Made by a program: the position numbers and the translations under genes | Notes under the pieces: model-generated | What the model was told of the DNA's origin: nothing | Database searches by the model: none | What the model saw: the letters and a program-made list of their open reading frames with translations, nothing else | Shown here: piece after piece, positions 1 through 8,514 of the stretch | Layout: each line of letters opens with the position of its first letter | How positions within the stretch are numbered: the first letter of the stretch is position 1 | DNA from: an uncultured Alphaproteobacteria bacterium | GTDB lineage: Bacteria; Pseudomonadota; Alphaproteobacteria; HIMB59; GCA-002718135 | Length of the DNA: 64,000 bases | Direction of reading: 5' to 3' | NCBI GenBank assembly: GCA_902567855.1 | Contig: CACFOQ010000005.1 | Location: 1-64,000, forward strand

Positions 1-824
1 ATGATCAAGTACGTTTTGAGTTAGGTTACTATGCAAATGACTCTTCAATAATTGTTATCTCTCCTTGGAGAGAGTGGGATTTAAGCTCTAGAAAAGAATT
101 AGTTAATTTTGCTCAAAAATATCAAATACCAATTCCTAAAGATAAAAAAGGCGAACCTCCTTTTAGTACAGATGCAAATCTATTACACACTTCTTCAGAA
201 GGTAAAATTTTGGAAGACCCGTGGTTAGAGGCACCTGAATATGTATATAATCGTACAACCTCTCTATTAGACGCACCTGATAGACCTGAAGAAATAAATA
301 TTATTTTTGAGAATGGAGACCCTATTGCTGTAAATAATAAAAAGATGAAAGCTCATGAAATTCTTACTTCCTTAAACAATATAGCAAGCAAGCACGGTGT
401 AGGACGAATTGATATTGTTGAAAATAGATTAGTAGGTATGAAATCTAGAGGTGTTTATGAAACTCCAGGAGGCACTATACTTCTTCATGCACATAGAGCA
501 ATTGAGAGCATAACTTTAGATAGAGGTGAGGCTCATTTAAAAGATGAAATTATGCCTAAATATGCAGAAATAATTTACAATGGCCTTTGGTTCTCTTCAG
601 AGAGAGAATCAATGCAAAAAATTATTGATAAAACTCAAGTAAATGTTTCTGGTGAAGTTCGTTTAAAAATTTATAAAGGAAATGTAATAGTGTGTGGCCG
701 CAAATCAAAAAATAGCTTATACGATACGTCTTTAGTATCTTTTGATGAAGAAGGTCAATTTAATCAAAAAGATGCTGAAGGTTTTATAAAAATTTTATCA
801 CTACGTTTAAAAAAAAGAAAATAA
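1..824 (+). CDS. argG: Argininosuccinate synthase, C-terminal part (5' end outside window)
   Basis: Joins citrulline and aspartate with ATP to make argininosuccinate, the penultimate step of arginine synthesis, in the cytosol. The reading frame is already open at base 3 ([10 protein letters not shown]), so the gene starts upstream of the window; an internal ATG at 210 is not the start. The visible 273 or so residues hold the family's C-terminal landmarks: SPWREW, a KYQIPIP-type stretch, LEDPW, and [11 protein letters not shown]-like residues ([14 protein letters not shown]). It ends with TAA directly abutting the convergent folD gene, with no space for a terminator between them. Identification is by family sequence and is firm. 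Confidence 0.95.
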   Translation, partial: DQVRFELGYYANDSSIIVISPWREWDLSSRKELVNFAQKYQIPIPKDKKGEPPFSTDANLLHTSSEGKILEDPWLEAPEYVYNRTTSLLDAPDRPEEINIIFENGDPIAVNNKKMKAHEILTSLNNIASKHGVGRIDIVENRLVGMKSRGVYETPGGTILLHAHRAIESITLDRGEAHLKDEIMPKYAEIIYNGLWFSSERESMQKIIDKTQVNVSGEVRLKIYKGNVIVCGRKSKNSLYDTSLVSFDEEGQFNQKDAEGFIKILSLRLKKRK

Positions 825-1706
825 TTATCTTGAATTTTTGAATGCAATTGTTGTATTTCTTAATAAACAAGCAATTGTCATAGGGCCTACACCTCCCGGT
901 ACAGGTGTAATTGCCAAGGCATTTTTTTCTGCTTCTTTAAAATCTACATCACCCACAAGTTTATTTTTTCTTTCACCATCTATTTCTACTTCTATGCGAT
1001 TTATACCGACATCAATAACAATTGCTCCTTTTTTTATCCATTCACCTTTTATCATTTTAGGTTTTCCAACTGCAGCAACGACTATATCAGCATTTTGACA
1101 AACATCAGGTAAGTCTTTTGTTTTAGAATGCGCCACAGTTACCGTACAAGATTCTTTAATTAATAATTGTACCATAGGTTTTCCAACTATATTAGACCTT
1201 CCTACAACAACTGCGTTTTTTCCTGCGAGCTCAATATTTAAACCTTTTAACATCAGAAGACATCCATAAGGAGTACATGGGATAAGTAAATTTTCATCAT
1301 TGTGTGAGGCAATTGAAAGTTTGCCAACATTTAGTGGATGAAATCCATCAGCGTCTTTATCAGGATTAATGGAATCTAAAACTAATTGCTCATTCATGTG
1401 TTTAGGTAGAGGCAACTGTACTAAAATACCATTAACATTCTTTTGAGTATTTAATTTTTCAATCAAGTTTAGGAGCTCTTCTTCAGATATAGATTCTTCA
1501 AGATGGTGGTCTATTACTTCAATGCCAACTTCTTTGGCACTTTTAGTTTTTGCTTTAACATACACACTACTAGCTGCAACGTTTCCTACTTGAACAACTG
1601 CAAGTCCTGGAACAGCATTATATTTTTTTTTTAAATCTTTGATTTCTTTATTTAAATCTTCTTTTAATTTTTTAGAAATTTCTTTTCCATCTATTATTAT
1701 AGTCAT
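825..1706 (-). CDS. folD: Bifunctional methylenetetrahydrofolate dehydrogenase/cyclohydrolase
   Basis: Interconverts 5,10-methylene-THF, methenyl-THF and 10-formyl-THF, supplying one-carbon units for purines and formyl-Met. About 293 residues, normal for FolD. Visible motifs are YVKAKTKSAKEVGI with the catalytic Lys region near the N-terminus, QLPLPKH, DKDADGFHP, the NADP-binding GRSNIVGKP and the C-terminal PVPGGVGPMT. A longer frame starts at a TTG at 1721, but the ATG at 1706 overlaps the stop of the upstream yggT gene (TAATG), gives the normal N-terminus MTIIIDGK and is the better start. Transcribed after yggT. Confidence 0.95.
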   Translation of the reverse strand: MTIIIDGKEISKKLKEDLNKEIKDLKKKYNAVPGLAVVQVGNVAASSVYVKAKTKSAKEVGIEVIDHHLEESISEEELLNLIEKLNTQKNVNGILVQLPLPKHMNEQLVLDSINPDKDADGFHPLNVGKLSIASHNDENLLIPCTPYGCLLMLKGLNIELAGKNAVVVGRSNIVGKPMVQLLIKESCTVTVAHSKTKDLPDVCQNADIVVAAVGKPKMIKGEWIKKGAIVIDVGINRIEVEIDGERKNKLVGDVDFKEAEKNALAITPVPGGVGPMTIACLLRNTTIAFKNSR

Positions 1707-1990
1707 TAATACCTCGGCCAATATTCAATTAATAAACTTTTAATAAACCATAACAGTAAGTAAACAATTACTGGCGAAATATCTATAGCACCTAAATTTG
1801 GTAAATATTGTCTTACAAGCCTTAAGCTTGGGTCACATAGGCGAAAAAGTGCATTCATCATACTAAATATAAATCGATTGGAAGTATTGATAATATTAAA
1901 GCTAATTAACCAAGTCATTATAATATAAATTAATAAAATAAATTGGTACAAATTAATAATTTGAATAATAAGTCCTAATAATGAATTCAT
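1706..1990 (-). CDS. YggT family membrane protein
   Basis: A 94-residue protein with two hydrophobic segments (about residues 5-30 and 68-88) separated by a short polar loop containing NRFIFSMMNALFRLCDPSLR and LVRQYLP. That layout, with the conserved FRLCDP and LPNLGAIDISP sequences, is typical of the YggT family (PF02325). The family is implicated in membrane or osmotic functions and cell-division-associated roles, but it has no settled biochemical activity. It overlaps folD by one base and is probably co-transcribed with it. The family call is firm; the function is not known. Confidence 0.88.
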   Translation of the reverse strand: MNSLLGLIIQIINLYQFILLIYIIMTWLISFNIINTSNRFIFSMMNALFRLCDPSLRLVRQYLPNLGAIDISPVIVYLLLWFIKSLLIEYWPRY

Positions 1991-2035
1991 GTATTTTGCA
2001 CTGCGTAAAATTTTTTTTTATACCATTAATTAAAT

Positions 2036-2063
2036 AAAAAAAGCGGCTTAAGCCGCTTTTTTT
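2036..2063 (-). terminator. Rho-independent terminator of the binding-protein gene
   Basis: A perfect 28-base palindrome with a GC-rich core (AGCGGCTTAAGCCGCT) flanked by A7 and T7. Read on the minus strand it ends the binding-protein transcript 18 bases past its stop codon and insulates yggT-folD. Because it is symmetric it could also work on the plus strand, but no plus-strand gene reads into it. Confidence 0.9.
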
Positions 2064-2080
2064 AAACAACAACAATTAAA

Positions 2081-2911
2081 TTACATAGAAATATCTCTAC
2101 CAAACCACTGTTTCGTGATTTCTGCAGTAGTACCGTCGGCACTCATCTCAGCTATTGCTTTATTAAACATTTCTAAAATATCAGTGTCTTCTTTTCTAAC
2201 AGCGCCACCAACACCATCTCCAAAAACTCCTCCAGAGAATTTTGGTCCTGTTAAAACTACATCAACACCACCATCTGAATCCATAAAATCAATAAGAGAT
2301 CCAACATCAGCAAGAATAGCATCGCATCGTCCAGCAGCTAAATCAAGGTTATGATCATCAACTGCTTGATAAAGTCTGACATCTACAGCTCCTGCCATAT
2401 GTTTTTCTAAAAAGTTTTGATGAATTGTAGAAGATTGAACACAAACAGTTTTACCGTTCATAGCAGCAATTAATTGACCTATAGCTGCCTGTTCTTTTCC
2501 ACCTGCATTATTTAAATTTACTTTTTCAGATCCAACTGACAAATTTGCCAATCCACTACCTTTTAAGACAGCAAAACTTGCAGGGTCAGTCATATATCCT
2601 GTAGTAAAGTTTACTTTTTCTTTTCTTTCTTCAGTAATTGACATACCAGCAATGATGATGTCATACTTACCATTAAGTAAAGCAGGTATAATACCATCCC
2701 AATCTTGAGTTACCCACTCACAATCAGCACTCATTCTTTTGCATAACTCATTACCAAAATCAATTTCAGCACCTTCAAGCTCACCAGCAGAATTTAAATT
2801 ATTCCAAGGTGGGTATGCACCTTCAGTTCCTATTCTTATTGTCTTAGCACTTGCAACTGTAGTTAAACACAAAACACTAAGAGCAATTAAAGATAATATA
2901 AATTTTTTCAC
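2081..2911 (-). CDS. ABC transporter substrate-binding protein, polar amino acid type
   Basis: Periplasmic solute-binding protein of family 3 (HisJ/ArtJ/LAO type), 276 residues. An N-terminal signal peptide of about 22 residues ends ...TTVASA. The mature protein opens IRIGTEGAYPPWN, followed by EIDFGNELCKRM, a DWDGIIPALLNGKYD segment and IIAGMSITEERKEKVNF, all standard for amino-acid binders. The likely ligand is a basic or polar amino acid or opine; sequence alone does not settle it. The start is GTG at 2911 with a strong AGGAGG (2916-2921). No permease or ATPase gene is adjacent, so it is an orphan here. Its DNA is visibly richer in GC than its neighbours, which fits high expression. Confidence 0.9.
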   Translation of the reverse strand: MKKFILSLIALSVLCLTTVASAKTIRIGTEGAYPPWNNLNSAGELEGAEIDFGNELCKRMSADCEWVTQDWDGIIPALLNGKYDIIIAGMSITEERKEKVNFTTGYMTDPASFAVLKGSGLANLSVGSEKVNLNNAGGKEQAAIGQLIAAMNGKTVCVQSSTIHQNFLEKHMAGAVDVRLYQAVDDHNLDLAAGRCDAILADVGSLIDFMDSDGGVDVVLTGPKFSGGVFGDGVGGAVRKEDTDILEMFNKAIAEMSADGTTAEITKQWFGRDISM

Positions 2912-2924
2912 AATTCCTCCTAAT

Positions 2925-2944
2925 GACCTATACGTTAATAGGTC
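2925..2944 (-). promoter_or_regulatory. Inverted repeat in the 5' leader of the binding-protein gene
   Basis: A 7-bp perfect inverted repeat (GACCTAT / ATAGGTC, 6-base loop) lies just upstream of the AGGAGG ribosome binding site of the binding-protein gene. It could be an RNA hairpin that modulates translation or a DNA operator. I do not recognise it as a known riboswitch. No clear -35/-10 pair stands out in the short leader. Confidence 0.45.
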
Positions 2945-3013
2945 TTAAAATTTTATTTTTATATGTTCGTTATAGTTAAAATTATAAAAAAGGAAATAAA
3001 TAGTCAGCTTTTC

Positions 3014-3409
3014 TTAGTTTTTTTTGATTCTAAAAATTAGGAAAATCAAGGATATTGCTAAAATAACAAAAGGAAAGAACCATAAAAAATAATTTTTTAT
3101 GTTCATTTGAGGCTCAAAGACTATGTATTCCCCATATCTTTGTACAAGAAATTTAATTATCTCTTTCTCGGTATGCCCACTTTCTAATTTTTGAACTATT
3201 ATTTTTTTTATATCTTTTGAAAAGTCAGCATCTGAATCATAAATACTTTGATTTTGGCAAGTCATACAACGTAATTTTGATGATATTTTTTTTAAATCTT
3301 TTTCAGAATATGCATTTGTAGATCCTGAGAAAAGAAATATAAAAAAACAAATTAAAAAAAATAAAAAATATTTTAGAAAATTTTCAGTTAAGTAAGGGAT
3401 AAATATCAT
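3014..3409 (-). CDS. ccmH: Cytochrome c maturation protein CcmH (CycL)
   Basis: Thiol-disulfide component of System I that handles apocytochrome c before heme ligation, anchored in the inner membrane and facing the periplasm. An N-terminal hydrophobic segment (residues about 12-30) precedes the signature LRCMTCQNQSI with the redox pair Cys48/Cys51, then a helical bundle and a C-terminal membrane helix. A TTG at 3415 extends the frame by two residues, but the ATG at 3409 is preferred. It overlaps the end of ccmG, so the two are translationally coupled. It is last in the ccm operon; no ccmI follows, so this is the short, stand-alone CcmH form. Confidence 0.93.
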   Translation of the reverse strand: MIFIPYLTENFLKYFLFFLICFFIFLFSGSTNAYSEKDLKKISSKLRCMTCQNQSIYDSDADFSKDIKKIIVQKLESGHTEKEIIKFLVQRYGEYIVFEPQMNIKNYFLWFFPFVILAISLIFLIFRIKKN

Positions 3410-3911
3410 TTTCAATAATTTTTTTATCTAATGGGCCTAAGTGTTTATAGATAATTTTTCCTTTTTTATTAATTATAAAAGTTTCTGGTAGTCCAAAAAC
3501 TCCAAATTCTAAACCAATTAAGCCTTGTTTATCATAGCCCACAAAATCATAAGGGTTACCATCTTTTTTTAAATAATCTAATGCATCATTTTTTGGATCT
3601 TTATAATCAACTCCTATTATAAATAAGTTAGGATGGTCTTCTTTGATCTTAAAAAAAAGAGGATGCTCAACTTTGCAAGGAGCACACCAAGAAGCAAAAA
3701 AATTAACTAAAATCAATTTGTCATTAAATTCAATATTTGTTAAAAATTTTTTTTCATCAAATAAATCTGGAATTTTTATTTTTGGTACATCTTCATTTAA
3801 AAGAGCACTAGGAGGCTTTTTAGGATCTTTGTTTTGTAAGAGATAAAATAATAAAAAACTTGAAATAATTAAAGTTAATAAAAAGGGTATAATTAATATA
3901 ATTTTCTTCAT
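3384..3911 (-). CDS. ccmG: Thiol:disulfide interchange protein CcmG (DsbE)
   Basis: Membrane-anchored periplasmic thioredoxin that keeps the heme-binding cysteines of apocytochrome c reduced. It has 175 residues, an N-terminal membrane anchor (residues about 3-25), then a thioredoxin fold with the active site WCAPC (Cys76/Cys79) inside LVNFFASWCAPC. The GLPETFIINKKGKI stretch carries the conserved cis-Pro region. Length and motifs match DsbE/CcmG. It lies between ccmF (3 bases apart) and ccmH (overlapping) in the ccm operon. Confidence 0.95.
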   Translation of the reverse strand: MKKIILIIPFLLTLIISSFLLFYLLQNKDPKKPPSALLNEDVPKIKIPDLFDEKKFLTNIEFNDKLILVNFFASWCAPCKVEHPLFFKIKEDHPNLFIIGVDYKDPKNDALDYLKKDGNPYDFVGYDKQGLIGLEFGVFGLPETFIINKKGKIIYKHLGPLDKKIIENDIYPLLN

Positions 3912-3914
3912 ACT

Positions 3915-5787
3915 TTATATTTTTCGTATTCCCAAAAATCCTGACAGAACCATTATTATAACCCCAATCCATATTAAGCTTACAAGAGGGTTTTGGTAAA
4001 TTTTTACTGACCATATCTTATCTTTTTCATTGCCGATGATAACATAAAAATCTTGAAACCAACTATGGTATATACCTGCTTCAGTAGTGATCATTTTTGA
4101 AACACTATAATATCTTTTACTGGGTTTAATTTCAGCTATCTTTTTATTGTCTTTATATAGTGAGAATACAGCTACTAATTCTTGAAAATTACTGTCTTGA
4201 TTTGTTTCTAATTTTAACAATGTATATGAGTAATTATTAATTTGTTTTTTTTCATTTATCATAAATGTTTCGCTAAATTCAGATTTATAAACACTCGATG
4301 TTGTAATTCCCAAAATTAATATTCCCACCCCAATATGAGCTAATAATGCATTATTATGACTAATAAAATTTCTTAATCCAAATTTTTTATAATTAAAATA
4401 AACAGACAACAATGATGAAAATATAATTATCAAACCCAGTGAAATCCCTATAAATCCCCAAACATTAAAAGTATTTAAATAAACAATAATAAAAGATAAA
4501 AAACTTAGAGCTATGAAAACAAAAATATAACTTTTATATTTTGGTAACTTATTATTCTGCCATGATAATGCCGGAGCAATACTCATTAGCAAAAAACCAG
4601 GAAGCAATATAGGAAGAGCGGTAGAGTTAAAATATGGAGCTCCAACTGATATTCTTTTATTTGTAATTACTTCAATTACAATTGGGTAAATTGTACCTAA
4701 TAATATTGTTAAGCAAGCTATTATCATAACTATATTATTAAATACTAGTGCAGTAGATTTATTTATAAACAAAAGTTTTAATTTTTCTTCTGAATCATCA
4801 GTTTTAAAAATAAACAGTATAAAAGAAAATCCTGTAGAAACTAAAAATATGATTAAAATAAATATGCCCCGAGCAGAATCAGTTGCAAATGAATGTACGC
4901 TAGTTAAAATGCCTGATCGTACTAAAAAGGTGCCAAAAATACTTAGCGAAAAACATAATATAGATAAAAAGACTATCCATCTAATTAGTAATTGTTCCTT
5001 TTTTGTTATCATTAATGAATGAACAAGTGCTAGACCAGCAATCCAGGGCATTAAGGAAACATTTTCAACAGGATCCCAAAACCACCACCCCCCCCCAACC
5101 TAATTCATAGTAGGCCCAATATGACCCCAAAGCTATTCCTCCAGTAAGCATTGACCAACAAAATAAAGTTAATTTTTTTGCAGTATTCATCCATTCATAA
5201 TCTATTTGTTTAAATGTTAATCCAGCTAAAGCCAAACTCAGAATTAATGAAAAACCTACATAGCCAATATACAAAATAGGAGGATGTACTGCTAATGCTG
5301 GATCTTGTAAAATAGGATTTAGACCCATACCCTCCTCAAAATTAATTGAATTTATCAAAAATGGATTAGAAGTAAAAATAACAAACACTGCAAAAAGAAG
5401 AAAAAGACTAGTCTGAAAAGTTATAGTTAATTTTTTAATATTATCTTTTAAATTTTTATTGAATGTAAAAAATAATGTATAGCTTGACATAATCAACAAC
5501 CATAAAAGCATTGAGCCCTCATGGTTTCCCCATGTTCCAGTTATTTTATATAAAATTGGCTTATCAGAATGAGAGTTTTCAAAAACATTTTGATTTGAAA
5601 AATCAGAAACTATATAAGCAAATATAAGTGTTAAAAAAGAAACTATAATAAAAAAAAACTTAAAAAAAACTAAATTATAATAAGTTCTACTTATTTCATT
5701 TTTGTTATTAAAAAAATATGAAAAAAATATTATTAATCCAATTAAAAAAGAAAATAATAAATTAGCAAACCCTACTAAAGATATCAT
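3915..5787 (-). CDS. ccmF: Cytochrome c heme lyase CcmF, interrupted by a single-base frameshift
   Basis: Large polytopic membrane protein that transfers heme from CcmE to apocytochrome c. As read, the gene is split into an N-terminal frame ending near 5065 in an aberrant GGVVVLGSC tail and a C-terminal frame starting about 5085. Removing one base from the run of nine C (5088-5096, nine G on the coding strand) restores the expected WGGWWFWDPVEN heme-handling WWD motif and a normal protein of about 623 residues. The N-terminus MISLVGFANLL from ATG 5787 overlaps the ccmE stop (ATGA); a TTG six codons upstream is less likely. Either a sequencing error or a genuine homopolymer indel. Confidence 0.9.
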
Positions 5788-6224
5788 TGGTAGCTTTTGT
5801 TCCAATATTTATTTTTTTCAAGCTGCTTTTTAATAGATGTAGGCATATAGTTTTCGTCATGTTTAGCAAAAACTCGGTCAGCTTTTATTTTGTCAATTTT
5901 TGTTAATTTTCCTTGTACTACCACCCCCTGTTCTTCTCTAAATAAATCAGGCAATATACCTGTGTAACTAACTCTTACATAATTATTATTATCATGGATA
6001 ATAAAAACATATTTATTATCTTCGATATTTTTTAATGAATCCTTTTTTACAATTCCTCCAATGCGAATTGTGTCATTAATTTGAGTTTTTGAATTTAGTA
6101 ATTCTGAAGGGGTATAAAAAAAAATTAAATTTTTTTTTGAATTAAAGAGAATAAGAAAAATCGAAGCTGTTAAAAAAAACAACGATAAGAATATAAGTAA
6201 TAATCTTTGAAATCTTAAGGACAT
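5784..6224 (-). CDS. ccmE: Cytochrome c maturation heme chaperone CcmE
   Basis: Periplasmic heme chaperone that binds heme covalently and passes it from the CcmABCD complex to CcmF. It has 146 residues, with one N-terminal membrane anchor (residues about 7-27) and an OB-fold domain containing RIGGIVKKDS, a GILPDLFREEQGVVVQG segment and the heme-attachment site AKHDENYMP (His122, with Tyr126 as the usual axial ligand). The stop overlaps the ccmF start by ATGA. It sits between ccmD and ccmF. Confidence 0.96.
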   Translation of the reverse strand: MSLRFQRLLLIFLSLFFLTASIFLILFNSKKNLIFFYTPSELLNSKTQINDTIRIGGIVKKDSLKNIEDNKYVFIIHDNNNYVRVSYTGILPDLFREEQGVVVQGKLTKIDKIKADRVFAKHDENYMPTSIKKQLEKNKYWNKSYQ

Positions 6225-6231
6225 TATTACT

Positions 6232-6330
6232 TTATTTAAGTTTTTTAAGTTTTAAATATGACTGGACTAAAAGCAGAAATAGCAAAACAAAGCTTATTAA
6301 ATAAGCAAAGAAAATATACCAAAAATACAT
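6232..6330 (-). CDS. ccmD: Heme exporter accessory protein CcmD (32 residues)
   Basis: A very short membrane protein found by reading the gap between ccmC and ccmE in every frame. From ATG 6330 it encodes MYFWYIFFAYLISFVLLF, then a basic tail ending LKLKKLK and TAA. CcmD proteins are short single-span peptides with an aromatic N-terminus (YxWxAYxxxF) and a Lys/Arg-rich C-terminus, and they stabilise holo-CcmE release from CcmABC. Sequence, size and operon position all agree. A 66-residue frame overlapping this region (6245-6445) is out of phase and lacks these traits. Confidence 0.88.
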   Translation of the reverse strand: MYFWYIFFAYLISFVLLFLLLVQSYLKLKKLK

Positions 6331-6395
6331 AAACCCTTTTAACAAAAAAATTATATAATGTAATAATACTTAGATGACCGATCGTCTCATCAAGA

Positions 6396-7088
6396 TTATC
6401 TAAGTTTTCTCTTAAGTATCTCCGCTTTAATTCTAATAATACCAATTACTATAGCCAATAACATAAGTGCAATAGTCATAATAACAAGAGGTCTTAGCAT
6501 ACTAGGGTCAATAGAGGGAGAAGATAACTTGCTTATACTAGCAGGTTGATGAAGTGTATTCCACCAATCCACAGAAAATTTAATTATTGGGAGGTTAATA
6601 GATCCTACTATTATTAAAACAGCAGTAATTTTTTCTGAAACATTAATATTCGTAATTGAGTTTTTAAGAAAGATTATGATTAAATATAAAAGAAATAAAA
6701 TTGCTACAGAAGTTAATCTTGCGTCCCAAACCCACCAAGTTCCCCACATGGGCTTACCCCACAAAGAGCCAGTAACTATGCATATCAATGTAAATATCGC
6801 TCCTATAGGAGCAATGGCTGAATTAATTATAAAACTAAAATTAATTTTAAAAGCTAATCCTACAATACTATAAAGTGTCATTATTAAAAAAGTCAAAACT
6901 GCTATCCACGCAGCAGGAACATGAACATACATTATCCTAACAGTAGCACCCTGTTGATAATCGTTAGGAGACAAAAAGAAAGCAAATACTATCCCAATTA
7001 TCAAAAATATAGCAGTTAAATAAATTAATGGTTTGAAAACTAGGTCACTAAACTTAATAAAACGATTTGGATTAATTAAAAACTTCAT
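6396..7088 (-). CDS. ccmC: Heme exporter protein CcmC
   Basis: Polytopic inner-membrane protein that presents heme to CcmE. It has 230 residues and about six membrane segments. The periplasmic tryptophan-rich WWD domain is plain (WGKPMWGTWWVWDARLTS), flanked by the heme-ligand histidine regions YVHVPAAW and TLHQPAS. It starts at ATG 7088, one base after the ccmB stop, so it is co-transcribed. About 65 bases separate it from ccmD, the widest gap within the operon. Length and motifs are normal for CcmC. Confidence 0.95.
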   Translation of the reverse strand: MKFLINPNRFIKFSDLVFKPLIYLTAIFLIIGIVFAFFLSPNDYQQGATVRIMYVHVPAAWIAVLTFLIMTLYSIVGLAFKINFSFIINSAIAPIGAIFTLICIVTGSLWGKPMWGTWWVWDARLTSVAILFLLYLIIIFLKNSITNINVSEKITAVLIIVGSINLPIIKFSVDWWNTLHQPASISKLSSPSIDPSMLRPLVIMTIALMLLAIVIGIIRIKAEILKRKLR

Positions 7089-7089
7089 A

Positions 7090-7770
7090 TTATTTATTTT
7101 GTAATGATATTTTAATACATAATCCGCTAGCCCAAGGTGAAATTGCTAGAAAAAAAAACATAATTCCTAAAAGGATATTGATTTGCGCTTTTATAATCTC
7201 AATATTATTTGAAACATTTGCAATATTAACTCCAAATATTATTACTGGAATACTAAATATCATAATAATAAGTCCCCCTATTGAAAAATTTTTTTTATTT
7301 AATAAATTCATTGATCCTGATATTGCAGATATACACGTAATAATAACAGAACCTATTAAAAAACTTAAATAAACTATTTTTAAATTGTCAAATTGCATTT
7401 CTAATAAAAGAAAAGCAATAGGAAGAATTATAAAAAAAGGAGCTTGAAGAAACATCCATATCGTTAACATTTTTATAAGTGCTATGATTTCATAGGAAAG
7501 CCCGCTCATATGAATTATTATCAAGCTATTGTCATCAAAATCATTCTGAAAAAATTTTTTTATTGAAAGAGTATTGCTTAATAATATTATTGTCCAAATA
7601 ATACCCACACCAATTTGGTTAAACATTTCTTTATTTGAACCTACTGCAAAAACAAAAATTATAATGCTAAGAATAAAAAATAAAAATATACTTAATATAT
7701 GAAAGAAACTTCTATAATGTATTTTAGACTCTCTTAAAAATACTCCCAAAATTGAATTGAAGCTACTCAT
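7090..7770 (-). CDS. ccmB: Heme exporter protein CcmB
   Basis: Membrane subunit of the CcmAB ABC-type complex that drives release of holo-CcmE from CcmC. It has 226 residues and about six hydrophobic segments. The start resembles other CcmB proteins (LRESKIHYRS), and a conserved FQNDFDDNSLIIIHMSGLSYE stretch corresponds to the usual F..D..DG.LE.L..S.L region. It overlaps the ccmA stop by eight bases and is followed immediately by ccmC. Identification rests on topology, these weak motifs and operon position. Confidence 0.92.
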   Translation of the reverse strand: MSSFNSILGVFLRESKIHYRSFFHILSIFLFFILSIIIFVFAVGSNKEMFNQIGVGIIWTIILLSNTLSIKKFFQNDFDDNSLIIIHMSGLSYEIIALIKMLTIWMFLQAPFFIILPIAFLLLEMQFDNLKIVYLSFLIGSVIITCISAISGSMNLLNKKNFSIGGLIIMIFSIPVIIFGVNIANVSNNIEIIKAQINILLGIMFFFLAISPWASGLCIKISLQNK

Positions 7771-8380
7771 TGATTTCCAAATTTACAGTATTAATATTAG
7801 GAATAGTTGGTAATGTATGGGAAGTAAAAATTACCATACCATTTAATTCTAGGTGATTAGTTATTGTCTGTATAATTATTTCAACAGATTTTAAATCTAG
7901 ACCTATAAAAGGCTCATCCAGGATCCAAAGTTTTTTTTGTTCAATAATTAACCTAATTAGTTCTAGTTTTTTAATTTCTCCAAAAGATAGATGAATAGTA
8001 GAAGTATTTTTATATTCTAACAATCCTAAAACTTCTAATATTGATTCTATTTCATTAATCTTAATTTGTGATGAAAAAATTTTCTTCCAAAAAATTATAT
8101 TTTCATAGACTGTTAAATTTTCATTAGAAGTATTTTGATCCAAAATAAAAGTTATATTTTTACAATAATCATAATGATTTTTTTTTATATTTTTACCATT
8201 CCAAAAAATTTCACCATCATCTGGATTTAGAATTTTACATATAATTTTTAATAATGTTGTTTTACCAACACCATTATTTCCGGTTAGATGAATTATGCCT
8301 TTGGGAGGTATAGATAAATTTACATCTTTTAAAATGGTTTTACTTTGACGACTGAAATAAATATTATTAACGAGAAGCAT
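7763..8380 (-). CDS. ccmA: Cytochrome c maturation ABC ATPase CcmA
   Basis: ATPase of the CcmAB complex, 205 residues. It has Walker A GNNGVGKTTLL (residues 34-44), an ABC signature in the relaxed form LSFGEIKKLELIRL, Walker B LWILDEPFIGLD and a switch histidine in FTSHT. The variant signature is normal for CcmA, where LSAGQ-type sequences are loose. It is the first gene of the ccmABCDEFGH operon, preceded on the minus strand by the terminator of the H1-like gene. I see no unmistakable promoter between that terminator and the ATG at 8380. Confidence 0.94.
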   Translation of the reverse strand: MLLVNNIYFSRQSKTILKDVNLSIPPKGIIHLTGNNGVGKTTLLKIICKILNPDDGEIFWNGKNIKKNHYDYCKNITFILDQNTSNENLTVYENIIFWKKIFSSQIKINEIESILEVLGLLEYKNTSTIHLSFGEIKKLELIRLIIEQKKLWILDEPFIGLDLKSVEIIIQTITNHLELNGMVIFTSHTLPTIPNINTVNLEINE

Positions 8381-8421
8381 TTTTTTGATCCATAATCTCT
8401 TTATTAGACTTAGACAACAAT

Positions 8422-8447
8422 AAAAAACGGGGCCTTAAGACCCCGTT
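8422..8447 (-). terminator. Rho-independent terminator of the H1-like gene
   Basis: On the minus strand a 7-bp stem (AACGGGG / CCCCGTT, with further CTT/AAG pairing inside) is followed by a T-run. It lies about 70 bases past the H1-like stop codon and 40 bases before ccmA, so it separates the two units. Confidence 0.85.
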
Positions 8448-8514
8448 ATTTGAGATAAAATCTCTATTTTTAAGAAAAAGAAAACTTAAATTAAGCTTTC
8501 TATTAAAAAAGAAA

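Noticed and set aside
6245-6445. A 66-residue frame between ccmC and ccmE
   Set aside because: Out of phase with the CcmD peptide and overlapping the end of ccmC; the 32-residue frame has the CcmD features.
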